Shown here one piece after another: positions 17,244 to 26,399 of a stretch of 64,000 bases of DNA; positions within the stretch are counted from its first letter, which is position 1; each line of letters begins with the position of its first letter. The notes under the pieces were generated by a model, which was not told where the DNA came from, did not search any database, and was given only the letters and a program-made list of their open reading frames with translations. This DNA comes from Microvirgula aerodenitrificans DSM 15089 (GTDB lineage Bacteria > Pseudomonadota > Gammaproteobacteria > Burkholderiales > Aquaspirillaceae). The position numbers and the translations under genes were made by a program. The stretch covers positions 186,001 to 250,000 of the forward strand of contig NZ_JHVK01000004.1 in NCBI RefSeq assembly GCF_000620105.1. Reading direction: 5' to 3'.

Positions 17244-19909
17244 GCATTGACCTCATCGCTGTCGACCGCGGGCGGAATGCGCAACGGCAGGCGGATTTCG
17301 AAAGTGACGCCATGCGGCTTGCGCGGCTTTGCGCTGATGCTGCCCCCATGCGCAGCGATGATCGTGCGGCACAGCCCAAGGCCCAGGCCGACGCCGGCGA
17401 TGGAAGACTCTTTCTGCCCGCGGGTAAAAGACTCGAACAGCCGCTCGGGATCACCGGCCGGCAGTCCGGGGCCATCGTCGGAGACCAGCAGGTACATCGA
17501 GTCGCCGGAAGACAGGCCCCGGATCCTGATCGTGCTGTCTGGCGGCGTGTACTTTGCGGCATTGTCCAGAAGGTTGGCGAGCACGCGCTCCATGAGTACG
17601 GCATCGAGCTCCACCAGCGGCAGGTCGGGCGGCAGGTCGGTCACCAGCGTCCGGGGCTGCAGCGCCGTGGTGCATCGTGCCAGCGCACAGCCCACGATCT
17701 CGCTGAGCGCATGCCATTCCCTGTGCAGTCTGACCCCTTCGCTCTGTATGCGCGCAAGATCCAGCAGATTGGAGACCAGCCGTCGCAACTCGTCCGACTC
17801 GATGCGGATGGATCTGGCGATGTCCGTTCGTTCGGACTCCGCCAGTCCCCCCGGATGTTCCAGGGTCTCGGCCAGCCCGCGAATCGCGGTGAGGGGGGTC
17901 TTGAGGTCATGTGAAACGGCGGACAGCAGCGTGTTTCGCATCTTCTCGCCCTCCATGCGGACGATGGTGTCCTGGGCAATGTCAACGAAGTGGATGCGCT
18001 CCAGCGCCTGGGCGATGGCAAAACAGCAGGCATCCAGCAGCCGCCTGCTGTCGGGCGTGCCCGACAACAGCGTGTCACCGGGTTCCACGGCGAGCACGCC
18101 CCGCGGCGCCATCGGCCCTTCCAGCGGCAGATACAGCGCCAGTGCGCCATTCAGTGTCTGCGTACCGTGTCCGGCCTCCTCGGCGTGATCGAATGCCCAC
18201 TGGGCGACCGACAGCTCGACGAAGTCCGCATGACGGGTCGCGACGAGCTGGCCGTCGCTGTCGGGCAGGATCAGGACCACCTGCGTCCCGAAAAGCGGCT
18301 CGACCGTCTCCCGGCAAACCTCCACGACCTGCTCGACCGCGATGGCGCCGGCAAGGTCACGCGTCACGCGCACCAGTGCCGAAGCGCGCCGTTCGCCTTC
18401 CCGCGCCCCCTTCGCCTCCCGCTGCAGCCTGGCCGCAAGCTGGCCGATGATGATCGCCACCGCCAGCATCAATCCAAGAGTGAATACGTACTGCGTGTCG
18501 GTAACGGCAAAAGAGAAGCGGGGCTCGACAAAGAAGAAGTCGAAAAATGCGACCGACAGCAGGGAGACCCATACCCCGGCAAGACGCCCCAGCCGCAGGG
18601 AGGTGAACACCACCGTGATCAGAAACAGCATGACCACGTTCGAGAGATCGAAAAACCGCAGCAGCTGACTGGCGACCGCCACGATCAGGATGCAGGCCAG
18701 CGTCGCAATCGACAGCGCCTTGACATGCCCTGCCGGCTTTTCCAGCTCCCAGCGCCGGATCGGCCGCTGCGCCGCGTCGATGCGCAGCAGAACCAGGCCC
18801 ATCTCGGGGTTGGTTCGGGCGATGCGTTCCGCCAGCCGCGACTGAAACGGCAGGAAAGACCGTGCCGCCGTATTGCCCATGATGAGCTTGGTCGCGTTGC
18901 GCTGTCTGGCGTAGCTCAGGATCGCATGCGCCACATCCTGTCCCGCGATATTCACGAAATCGGCGCCGGCATGCTGCGCACAGGCTGCCAGACGCAGCAG
19001 TGCGGCCTGTGCCTTGGGGTCGCCGCTCTCATGGGGCGGGTCCACATGCAGAACGACCCATTGGGTCTGAAGCTGCTGGGCAAGCCTTGCCCCTTCCCGG
19101 ATCAGCGCTTCCTGGGCGCTGTCGGCGCTCACGCACACCATCAGCAGTTCCCGGGTAGGCCAGACCGTGCGGATCGCATGCGAGATCCGGTACACCCGGA
19201 CATCCGCGTTGACCCGGTCCGCCACGCGGCGCAGGGCAAGCTCGCGCAGGGCAATCAGATTGCCGCGACGGAAAAAATGCTGACGCGCCTGCATGGCGGA
19301 GGGCGGCAGATACACCTTTCCGGCACTCAGGCGCGCCAGGAGGTCGTCCGGGGGAAGATCGACCAGCACCACGTCTGCGGCGCGGTCGAAAATCCGGTCG
19401 GGCACGGTTTCCCGGACCCGTATGCCCACGATCCCGCCGACAACGTCGTTCAGGCTGTCGAGGTGCTGCACGTTCAAGGCCGTGTAGACGTCAATGCCCG
19501 CATCCAGCAGCTCCTCGACATCCTGCCAGCGCTTGGCGTGGCGACTGCCGGCCAGGTTGGAGTGGGCGAGTTCGTCGACCACCAGCAACTGATAGCCGGC
19601 CGTCAGCGCACCGTCCAGATCGAATTCCGTCGCCAGCCGGCCATTCGTCTGAATCTCCCGCCGCGGCAGCATGGGGAGGCCTTGCGTGAGTGCCAGCGTC
19701 TCCTCCCGCCCGTGCGTCTCAACGATGCCGATCGCCACCGCCGTGCCTTCGGCCCGGAGCTGGTGCGCAGCCTGGAGCATGGCGTATGTCTTGCCCACCC
19801 CCGCGCAGGCGCCGAAGAAGATCTTCAGCTGGCCTCGACGAGGACGGTGCGGGTCGTCGCCAATGACCTGCAGGAGTGCGTCGGGGTCCGGGCGGTCCTC
19901 GGTCATCAT
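17240..19909 (-). CDS. kdpD: KdpD sensor histidine kinase
   Basis: An 889-residue inner-membrane kinase. Domains in order: KdpD domain with Walker A GACAGVGKTYAML near residue 31-43, a universal-stress-like domain (about 250-370), four closely spaced membrane spans (about 400-500), a GAF-like region, the dimerisation/phospho-acceptor helix with VSHDLKTPLTAIRG near 664, and the ATPase domain (NLLDNAAKYTP, DDGPGLPAG, GLGLGLCRTI). It senses low K+ and turgor or ion balance and phosphorylates KdpE. It is the downstream partner of the transporter genes; 48 bases separate it from kdpB. Confidence 0.96.
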   Translation of the reverse strand: MMTEDRPDPDALLQVIGDDPHRPRRGQLKIFFGACAGVGKTYAMLQAAHQLRAEGTAVAIGIVETHGREETLALTQGLPMLPRREIQTNGRLATEFDLDGALTAGYQLLVVDELAHSNLAGSRHAKRWQDVEELLDAGIDVYTALNVQHLDSLNDVVGGIVGIRVRETVPDRIFDRAADVVLVDLPPDDLLARLSAGKVYLPPSAMQARQHFFRRGNLIALRELALRRVADRVNADVRVYRISHAIRTVWPTRELLMVCVSADSAQEALIREGARLAQQLQTQWVVLHVDPPHESGDPKAQAALLRLAACAQHAGADFVNIAGQDVAHAILSYARQRNATKLIMGNTAARSFLPFQSRLAERIARTNPEMGLVLLRIDAAQRPIRRWELEKPAGHVKALSIATLACILIVAVASQLLRFFDLSNVVMLFLITVVFTSLRLGRLAGVWVSLLSVAFFDFFFVEPRFSFAVTDTQYVFTLGLMLAVAIIIGQLAARLQREAKGAREGERRASALVRVTRDLAGAIAVEQVVEVCRETVEPLFGTQVVLILPDSDGQLVATRHADFVELSVAQWAFDHAEEAGHGTQTLNGALALYLPLEGPMAPRGVLAVEPGDTLLSGTPDSRRLLDACCFAIAQALERIHFVDIAQDTIVRMEGEKMRNTLLSAVSHDLKTPLTAIRGLAETLEHPGGLAESERTDIARSIRIESDELRRLVSNLLDLARIQSEGVRLHREWHALSEIVGCALARCTTALQPRTLVTDLPPDLPLVELDAVLMERVLANLLDNAAKYTPPDSTIRIRGLSSGDSMYLLVSDDGPGLPAGDPERLFESFTRGQKESSIAGVGLGLGLCRTIIAAHGGSISAKPRKPHGVTFEIRLPLRIPPAVDSDEVNA

Positions 19910-19957
19910 CTATTCCGTTTTCCTTTCCGCAGGGTTCATGCCGCTATCACACCGGGA

Positions 19958-22039
19958 TCAGAAGAAGGGCGTCAGCATGAGGTCGATCAGCTTGATGCCG
20001 ATAAACGGCGCAATCAGTCCGCCCAGGCCATAGATGAGCAGGTTCCGCGTCAGCAGGCGGCTTGCCGGCTCCGCCCGGTACTTCACGCCACGCAGGGCGA
20101 GGGGAATCAGCACGACGATGATCAGGGCATTGAAGATCACCGCGGACAGGATCGCCGAGCCCGGGCTGTGCAGATGCATGATGTTCAACGCCCCCAGCGC
20201 CGGATAGGTGGCGACAAACGCGGCAGGGATGATGGCAAAGTACTTGGCGAGATCGTTGGCGACACTGAAGGTCGTCAGCGCACCGCGCGTCATGATCATT
20301 TGCTTGCCGACTTCGACGACACGCAGCAGCTTGGTAGGATTGCTGTCGAGGTCCACCATGTTGCCGGCTTCCTTGGCAGCCTGGGTGCCGCTGTTCATGG
20401 CGACGGCGACATCCGCTTGCGCCAGCGCTGGCGCATCATTGGTACCGTCACCCGTCATGGCGACCAGCCGGCCTTCCTCCTGGTACTTGCGGATCAGCCG
20501 CAGCTTGTCCTCGGGTGTGGCCTCCGCCAGGTAGTCGTCGACCCCTGCCTCGGCGGCAATGGCCGCCGCGGTGAGCTTGTTGTCACCCGTGATCATCACC
20601 GTCCTGATGCCCATGGCACGCAGTTCGGCGAAGCGCTCCTTGATGCCGCCCTTGACGATGTCCTTCAGTTCAACGATGCCCAGCACCTTGCTGCCGTCCG
20701 AGACGACCAGGGGGGTGCTGCCACGTCTGGCAACCTCATCGACAAGCTTGACGAGCTCCGGCGGGAAGATGCCGCCCAGCGATTCGACATGAGTGCGGAT
20801 CGCGCTCGCCGCTCCCTTGCGGATCTGGTGATCGTCGATATTGATGCCGCTCATGCGGGTATGGGCGCTGAAGGCAATCGTTTCCGCCCCCTGCACTTCA
20901 CGGCCGCGCAGATTGAATTTCTGCTTGGCCAGGATAACGATGGAGCGGCCCTCAGGCGTCTCGTCGGCCAGTGAGGCAAGCTGTGCGGCATCGGCCAGCG
21001 CCTGTTCGGTCACGCCGGGCGCCGGGATAAAGGCCGAGGCCTCGCGATTGCCGAGCGTGATGGTGCCCGTCTTGTCGAGCAGCAGCACGTCGACGTCACC
21101 AGCCGCCTCGATCGCGCGGCCGGACGTGGCGAGCACGTTCGCCTTCATCATGCGGCTCATGCCGGCGACACCGACCGCCGACAGCAGGGCGCCGATGGTG
21201 GTCGGAATGAGGCAGATGAGCAAGGCGATCAGCACCGTGATGGTCACCGGAGACCCCGCGCCGTTGACGATCGCGCCGAAGCTGGAAAACGGCAGGAGCG
21301 TCACGCAGACCAGCAGAAAGATCAGGGTCAGGGCGACAAGCAGGATGTTGAGCGCGATCTCGTTGGGCGTCTTGCCCCGCTTGGCGCCTTCGACCATGGC
21401 GATCATGCGGTCGAGGAAGGCTTCGCCCGGTCTGGCCGTGACCCGCATGACGATCCAGTCGGACAGCACGCGGGTGCCGCCCGTGACCGAGCAGAAATCG
21501 CCGCCGGACTCGCGAATGACCGGCGCCGATTCGCCAGTGATCGCCGACTCGTCGACCGATGCCGCCCCCTGCAGCACTTCACCGTCGGCGGGGATGATCT
21601 CGCCCGCCTCGACGCGCACAAAGGCGCCAACGGCCAGTTCATCACTGGGTACCGGCCAGGACTGGCTGTCGCGCCGGGGCTCCTTGAGCACCTGGGCGAC
21701 CACCCGCTTGCGGGTGGAACGCAATGCGTCGGCCTGGGCTTTGCCGCGCCCTTCGGCCAGCGCTTCGGCGGCGTTGGCGAACAGCACCGTAAACCAGAGC
21801 CAGGCGGCGATGGCGAAGATGAACCCCGCCGGCGCCTCCCCGTCGCCGCCCAGCGCCTGAATGCCGAGCAGCGTGGTCACGATGCTGCCGAGATAGACGA
21901 CAAACATCACCGGGTTTCTGAGCTGCACGCGCGGCGACAGCTTGCAGAACGCCTCGCCGATCACCGCAACCCGGGAGACGGGCCTGAAAGTGCTGCCCGT
22001 GAATTCGCCTTGCGGCAAGCTTGTATCTGTGGAGGACAT
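19958..22039 (-). CDS. kdpB: KdpB, P-type ATPase subunit of the K+ pump
   Basis: A 693-residue P-type ATPase with seven predicted spans. The actuator motif [14 protein letters not shown], the phosphorylation site [13 protein letters not shown] (Asp near 321), the nucleotide-binding domain and the hinge [17 protein letters not shown] are all intact. It hydrolyses ATP to drive K+ import through KdpA. The gene follows kdpC by 15 bases instead of preceding it, which differs from the usual kdpABC order. The unusual N-terminal stretch [21 protein letters not shown] is somewhat longer than in E. coli. Confidence 0.97.
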   Translation of the reverse strand: MSSTDTSLPQGEFTGSTFRPVSRVAVIGEAFCKLSPRVQLRNPVMFVVYLGSIVTTLLGIQALGGDGEAPAGFIFAIAAWLWFTVLFANAAEALAEGRGKAQADALRSTRKRVVAQVLKEPRRDSQSWPVPSDELAVGAFVRVEAGEIIPADGEVLQGAASVDESAITGESAPVIRESGGDFCSVTGGTRVLSDWIVMRVTARPGEAFLDRMIAMVEGAKRGKTPNEIALNILLVALTLIFLLVCVTLLPFSSFGAIVNGAGSPVTITVLIALLICLIPTTIGALLSAVGVAGMSRMMKANVLATSGRAIEAAGDVDVLLLDKTGTITLGNREASAFIPAPGVTEQALADAAQLASLADETPEGRSIVILAKQKFNLRGREVQGAETIAFSAHTRMSGINIDDHQIRKGAASAIRTHVESLGGIFPPELVKLVDEVARRGSTPLVVSDGSKVLGIVELKDIVKGGIKERFAELRAMGIRTVMITGDNKLTAAAIAAEAGVDDYLAEATPEDKLRLIRKYQEEGRLVAMTGDGTNDAPALAQADVAVAMNSGTQAAKEAGNMVDLDSNPTKLLRVVEVGKQMIMTRGALTTFSVANDLAKYFAIIPAAFVATYPALGALNIMHLHSPGSAILSAVIFNALIIVVLIPLALRGVKYRAEPASRLLTRNLLIYGLGGLIAPFIGIKLIDLMLTPFF

Positions 22040-22054
22040 GCTGACACCCCTGTC

Positions 22055-22738
22055 TTATTGCGCGGCGGGCCGGGCCGGAGCGGCCGCGTCGAGCGCGAGG
22101 TTGAGTTCCAGGACATTGACGCGCGGATCGCCGAGCAGACCGAGCTGGCGCGCATGGGTATGCTGATCCACGAGTCGAAGGACCTGCCCGACCGGGAGGC
22201 CACGCGCCCTGGCGACGCGCGGCGCCTGCAGCCGCGCATTGGCGACCGAGACGTGGGGATCGAGACCGGAAGCCGAGGCCGTTACGGCATCGACCGGAAC
22301 GGCAACGTCAGTCGCCAGTCCATTCACTGCCCGGTAGGTCCTGGTGCGCTCGTCAACGGCCGCGAGCAGCTTCTTGCTGATCGCCCCCTGGTTGCTCGCG
22401 CCACTCGCTGCGGCGTTGTAGGGCTGGTCGATGGTTCTGGACGGATCGGCCGGGTCGGCGCCCACCGTCGCACTCGGCCGGCTGTGGAAGTACTCCATCC
22501 TGGTGAAATGCTGGCCGATCTGGCGCGACCCCACCACCTTGCCGTCATTCACGATCAGGCTGCCTTGCGCCTGGTCGGGAAACAGAAGGTTGGCGACCCC
22601 GGTCGTGGCCAGCGGATAGCCGATGCCGGTCAGCAGCATGAAGAACACGGCAGAGACGATCACCGGCCGGGCGATGCCCTTGAACGGCGGCAGCAACGCC
22701 GGATTCGTTGTTTTGACGATGGTTTTTGCGTTATGCAT
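22055..22738 (-). CDS. kdpC: KdpC, accessory subunit of the K+ pump
   Basis: A 227-residue protein with a single N-terminal membrane span (VIVSAVFFMLLTGIGYPLAT) and a periplasmic domain. Family motifs SRQIGQHFT, FHSRPSAT, NAAASGASNQG and SASGLDPHVSVANARLQ are present. It stabilises the KdpA-KdpB complex and raises K+ or ATP affinity in known pumps. It is about 30 residues longer than the E. coli protein, mostly an Ala/Pro-rich C-terminal tail. It lies between kdpA (11 bases upstream) and kdpB, an unusual position for this gene. Confidence 0.95.
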   Translation of the reverse strand: MHNAKTIVKTTNPALLPPFKGIARPVIVSAVFFMLLTGIGYPLATTGVANLLFPDQAQGSLIVNDGKVVGSRQIGQHFTRMEYFHSRPSATVGADPADPSRTIDQPYNAAASGASNQGAISKKLLAAVDERTRTYRAVNGLATDVAVPVDAVTASASGLDPHVSVANARLQAPRVARARGLPVGQVLRLVDQHTHARQLGLLGDPRVNVLELNLALDAAAPARPAAQ

Positions 22739-22749
22739 GGGATCAGTCC

Positions 22750-24468
22750 TCAGAATGTCGCGCCAGAGAGCATCATCAGGTGCTCGACGATAGGACCGAG
22801 GGCGAGCGCTGGCAGGAAGGTCAGCCCGCCGACGACGATGACAATGAACACCAGCAGGCCGGCGAACAGCGGCGTCGCCGTCGAAAGCGTGCCGGGACCT
22901 TCGGGAACGGCTTTCCTGGCAGCGATCACGCCTGCCACGGCAAGCATCGGCAGCAGGGTCAGATAGCGGCCCGCCAGCATGGCAAGACCGATCGTCGTAT
23001 TGAAGAACGGCGTATTGGCATTGAGGCCGGCAAAGGCGGAACCGTTGTTGGCCGTGCCCGAGGTGTAGGCGTAAAGCACTTCGCTGAAGCCGTGCGGCCC
23101 CATATTGGAGAGGCTGTCCAGCGTGGACGGCATGAGGCAGGCGATCGCGGTGAAGCCCAGAATGCTGAGCGGGTGCGCGAGAATGGCCAGCATCACGTAC
23201 TTCATCTCCCGCGCTTCGATTTTCTTGCCGAGAAACTCGGGCGTGCGCCCGATCAGCATGCCCACCAGAAAGACCGTCAGGATCGCGTAGGTGATGAGAT
23301 TGATGAAGCCCACCCCGATACCACCGAACACGTTGTTCAACATCATCTGGGCAATCGGAACCAGACCTCCCAGCGGCGTCAGCGAAGAGTGCATCGAATT
23401 CACCGAACCGGTCGTGGCCGCCGTGGTGACGGTGGCGAACATGCTGGTCTGGGCAATGCCGAAACGCACTTCCTTGCCTTCCATATTGCCGCCACCCGAT
23501 GTCGCACTCTGGGTCTGATCGACCCCCATCGGTGTCAGCAGCGGATTGCCTGCCTGCTCAGCGCTGTAGATCAGGGTCAGAAATCCGAGGAACATCACCA
23601 GGAAAGCGGCGAAAAAGGTCCACCCCTGGCGCCGGCGCAGAATCATCGAGCCAAAGGCATAGGTCAGCGCCGACGGAATCAGCAGCATGCTGAGCATGTG
23701 CAGGGTATTGGTCAGCGGCGTCGGGTTCTCGAACGGATGCGCGGCATTCATGCCGAAGAAGCCACCGCCATTGGTGCCGATATGCTTGATGGTCTCGAAG
23801 CTGGCTACCGGGCCCAGAATGATCTGCTGCCTGACGCCCTCCAGCGTGGTCGCGACCGCATCGGCGCTCAGCGTCTGCGGCATGCCCTGCCACACATAGA
23901 CCAGCGCCATCACGAAACTGGCTGGCAGCAGCAGCCGATAGAGCGAACGGGTGAAGTCGACCCAGTAGTTGCCGATATCCGTCGTGCTCTTGCGGCTGAG
24001 GCCGCGCATGAACCCGCCCGCCGCGGCCAGGCCGGTGGTGGCGCTGATCGACATCAGGAACGTAATGGCGGCCATCTGCGAAAAGTTCGAGAGACTCGAT
24101 TCACCCGAATAGGCCTGCCAGTTGGTATTGGTCGTGAAGGAGGCTGCCGTGTTGAAGGCCAGATCCGGTGTCTGCGCGGCTCGTGCAAGCAGGTCGCCGG
24201 GCAGGAAATCCTGCACGCGCAAAATGAGATAACCCAGCAACATCATTGCCGCGTTGCTGAGCACCAGAACCATGCCATAGCGCTTCCAGGACATTTTCTC
24301 TTCCGGGTTCACTCCGAGCAGCCGGTAGGTCCCCCGTTCGAGAATATTGTGTGCCGGACTGGTGAAAAGATGCGTTATCCATTTCCCGAGCACCACGACC
24401 AGGCCGGTCATGATCGCAAGGATAACGACGAATTGAGTAATATCGCCAACCATGCTGGTACCCATCAT
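22750..24468 (-). CDS. kdpA: KdpA, K+-selective channel-like subunit
   Basis: A 572-residue integral membrane protein with about ten spans and the repeated pore-loop segments of the SKT channel superfamily, including [38 protein letters not shown] and [13 protein letters not shown]. It forms the K+ pore of the Kdp pump. Its ATG at 24468 overlaps the stop of the small upstream frame as ATGA, so translation is probably coupled. An alternative ATG at 24453 would trim five residues; neither start has a strong ribosome-binding site. Confidence 0.96.
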   Translation of the reverse strand: MMGTSMVGDITQFVVILAIMTGLVVVLGKWITHLFTSPAHNILERGTYRLLGVNPEEKMSWKRYGMVLVLSNAAMMLLGYLILRVQDFLPGDLLARAAQTPDLAFNTAASFTTNTNWQAYSGESSLSNFSQMAAITFLMSISATTGLAAAGGFMRGLSRKSTTDIGNYWVDFTRSLYRLLLPASFVMALVYVWQGMPQTLSADAVATTLEGVRQQIILGPVASFETIKHIGTNGGGFFGMNAAHPFENPTPLTNTLHMLSMLLIPSALTYAFGSMILRRRQGWTFFAAFLVMFLGFLTLIYSAEQAGNPLLTPMGVDQTQSATSGGGNMEGKEVRFGIAQTSMFATVTTAATTGSVNSMHSSLTPLGGLVPIAQMMLNNVFGGIGVGFINLITYAILTVFLVGMLIGRTPEFLGKKIEAREMKYVMLAILAHPLSILGFTAIACLMPSTLDSLSNMGPHGFSEVLYAYTSGTANNGSAFAGLNANTPFFNTTIGLAMLAGRYLTLLPMLAVAGVIAARKAVPEGPGTLSTATPLFAGLLVFIVIVVGGLTFLPALALGPIVEHLMMLSGATF

Positions 24469-24548
24469 ATTTTTTCAAGGCTGATAATGAAACCGGCAAC
24501 GAATGCGAAAAACACAAGCGTCACGGCCACGAAAACTAAGTCACCCAT
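24465..24548 (-). CDS. 27-residue membrane peptide between kdpF and kdpA
   Basis: An ATG at 24548, preceded by GGGTGACG, opens a 27-codon frame: [20 protein letters not shown] plus a short charged end (LEKI). It is essentially one transmembrane helix and is not KdpF, which is encoded separately just upstream. Its stop overlaps the kdpA start (ATGA). Short single-helix peptides are often found at this place in kdp operons of proteobacteria, usually unannotated. A role as an extra regulatory or stabilising subunit of the pump is inference. Confidence 0.65.
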   Translation of the reverse strand: MGDLVFVAVTLVFFAFVAGFIISLEKI

Positions 24549-24592
24549 ATACGTCACCCAGGAGTAGTTGATAGGTTTTCAGGGTCCGCCAT

Positions 24593-24688
24593 TCAGAACT
24601 TTTCTGCCTTTACCAGCGCAAAAAACAGATAGGCAAACAGACCGATTGAAATGACACCCGCCAATATATTGATGAAATTTGCGCCCAT
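24593..24688 (-). CDS. kdpF: KdpF, small stabilising subunit of the K+ pump
   Basis: A 31-residue single-span peptide: MGANFINILAGVISIGLFAY, then LFFALVKAEKF. The ending A-L-(V/I)-x-A-E-x-F is the KdpF signature. GGAG lies 7 bases before the ATG. KdpF binds between KdpA and KdpB and stabilises the complex in known systems. It is the first gene of the operon, 44 bases before the next small frame. Confidence 0.88.
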   Translation of the reverse strand: MGANFINILAGVISIGLFAYLFFALVKAEKF

Positions 24689-24710
24689 GTTAAGCTCCTA
24701 ATCAAGGCAC

Positions 24711-24726
24711 GGCATGCATGCATGCC
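24711..24726. promoter_or_regulatory. 16-bp perfect palindrome upstream of kdpF
   Basis: GGCATGCATGCATGCC is its own reverse complement and lies 22 bases upstream of the kdpF start, flanked by AAGGCAC and TTAT. It could be a regulator site in the kdp leader or a strong RNA hairpin near the ribosome-binding site. KdpE sites in other bacteria are AT-rich direct elements and do not look like this, so assigning it to KdpE is not justified. Confidence 0.4.
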
Positions 24727-25068
24727 TTATCGGATGCTATGGATTTCAGGCTTCATACTCTGTCGCTTTTGCGGTTCGATTACTGCTTTTAAAAACGGTA
24801 ATCGCAAGCACAGCCAACCATTCCAAGCACGAACCGGGAGAGTAGGGATTTTGATATAGAACCGGGAAATTGATTTCAGGCAAACCTGTAAAAATCGCAT
24901 ATGGAATGCCCGGAACCTGCGCTGATACCGAGGCCCGGGTGAATGGCACCATAATCAGGTCTGATCCGTTTTCCGCGGTCGAAGCCAATTGCTGTTGGCG
25001 GCCCGGCAATACCGCTGCAGTGGCGGTCTCGGCCAGGACCGGTCCGTCGCCATGAGGCCCGGGGCAGG
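24727..25068. other. Non-coding gap upstream of the kdp operon
   Basis: About 340 bases between the kdp leader palindrome and the Ada-like gene, both on the minus strand. The part nearest kdpF (24760-24910) is AT-rich and must carry the kdp promoter, but I cannot pick a convincing -35/-10 pair. The rest (about 24930-25068) is GC-rich and holds no frame I can support. Confidence 0.4.
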
Positions 25069-26145
25069 TCAGCCGCCCGCTTCGCGCCGCAGCAGTTCGC
25101 GCTTGCGCTCGACGCCCCAGCGATAGCCGGAGATATCGCCGTCGCGGCGCACCACGCGGTGACAGGGGATGGCCACCGCCAGGCAGTTGGCACCGCAGGC
25201 CTGAGCCACGGCGCGAACCGCCTTCGGCGCGCCGATGCGCGCGGCGATGTCGCCATAGCTGACCGTCGTGCCCGGCGGAATGTCGCGCAGCGCCAGCCAC
25301 ACCCGTTCCTGGAAAGCGGTGCCGCGCACGTCCAGCGGCAGATTCAGGCCCAGCGCCGGCGCCTCGACAAAACCGACCACCTCGGCCACCAGCCGCTCGA
25401 AGCCGGCATCGCCGCCGATCAGCGTGGCGCGGGGAAACCGGTCCTGCAATTCGCGCAGCAGCCGGTCCGGGTCATCGCCGAGCAGGATCGCGCACAACCC
25501 GCGCAGGCTTTGCGCCACCAGAATCGCCCCCAGCGAGCACTGGCCGACGGCAAAGCGGATTTCGGCGTGCCGGCCACCGTCGCGGTAGTCGCGGGGCCGC
25601 ATGCCGAGCAGGCCTGCCGAGGAGTCATAGAAACGGCTGCTGGCGTTGAAGCCGGCTTCATGGGCGGCGGCCGTGACCGAGGCCGCCCCGCCCAGTTCCG
25701 CCCGCAGCCGACGGGCGCGGAACGCATTCGCATAGGCCTTGGGTGTCAGCCCGGTTTCGGCCTTGAACAGCCGGTGGAAGTGGAACGGACTGATGCCCAG
25801 CCGGGCGGCAATGTCGGCCAGCACCGGCGGAGTCTCCGCCGCTTCAATCAGCCGGCAGGCCCCGGCCACCAGCGTGGCGCGGCGGGCGGCGGCCGCGCTC
25901 TGGTCGGCGGAAAGGCGGCGGCTCGGACGGTAGCCGGCCGCCTCGGCATCCTGTGCGGTGGCAAAGAACACGACATGCTCGCGCTTCGGCAGCCGCGCCG
26001 AGGCACTGGGCCGGCAGTAAACCCCGGTGGTGGTGACGGCATAGACGAACTGGCCATCGGCACGGGCATCACGGGCCTGCACCGCCGCCCAGCGGGCATC
26101 ATCGCCGTCGATGCGCGGAAGATCGGTAAGTGGGTCAAGGGTCAT
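25069..26145 (-). CDS. Ada-like DNA methyltransferase/AraC regulator lacking N-terminal zinc cysteines
   Basis: A 358-residue protein with the layout of Ada: an N-terminal phosphotriester-repair domain (about 10-82), an AraC helix-turn-helix (about 95-190; FHFHRLFKAETGLTPKAYANAFR split across it) and a C-terminal O6-alkylguanine methyltransferase (about 195-358) with the acceptor Cys328 in AIPCHRVVRRDG. Of the four zinc cysteines (38, 42, 69, 72 in E. coli), only the methyl-accepting one remains (Cys44, GVYCRPS); the others are Ala48, Ser75 and Leu78. Without the zinc site the methylphosphotriester switch should not work, while O6-methylguanine repair should. The start at 26145 is chosen for domain fit and has no strong ribosome-binding site. 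Confidence 0.85.
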   Translation of the reverse strand: MTLDPLTDLPRIDGDDARWAAVQARDARADGQFVYAVTTTGVYCRPSASARLPKREHVVFFATAQDAEAAGYRPSRRLSADQSAAAARRATLVAGACRLIEAAETPPVLADIAARLGISPFHFHRLFKAETGLTPKAYANAFRARRLRAELGGAASVTAAAHEAGFNASSRFYDSSAGLLGMRPRDYRDGGRHAEIRFAVGQCSLGAILVAQSLRGLCAILLGDDPDRLLRELQDRFPRATLIGGDAGFERLVAEVVGFVEAPALGLNLPLDVRGTAFQERVWLALRDIPPGTTVSYGDIAARIGAPKAVRAVAQACGANCLAVAIPCHRVVRRDGDISGYRWGVERKRELLRREAGG

Positions 26146-26399
26146 GACAGGTCCGGCGGCACGGGGGACAGTGTCCACTGTAGCGGCGAATTCGATCGCA
26201 AGCGCCCCGTTTCTTGCGACCGAATCCGGTGCCAGCACCGGCCGCGGACAGTTTGCCGCAGGGGAAAACCTGATTGGCAGCGGGGACCATGCCAATGTGC
26301 TTGATGCAGATCAAAGTGCTCCACAAATTTTATCGTCATCAAAAGAATTGAATGTCATAAGAAGCGTCCTTCACATGATCCATTGGCTGACAATCCACC

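Noticed and set aside
17990-20974. Long plus-strand open frame opposite kdpD and kdpB
   Set aside because: It crosses the boundary of two certain genes on the other strand, has no family motif, and is a codon-bias shadow.
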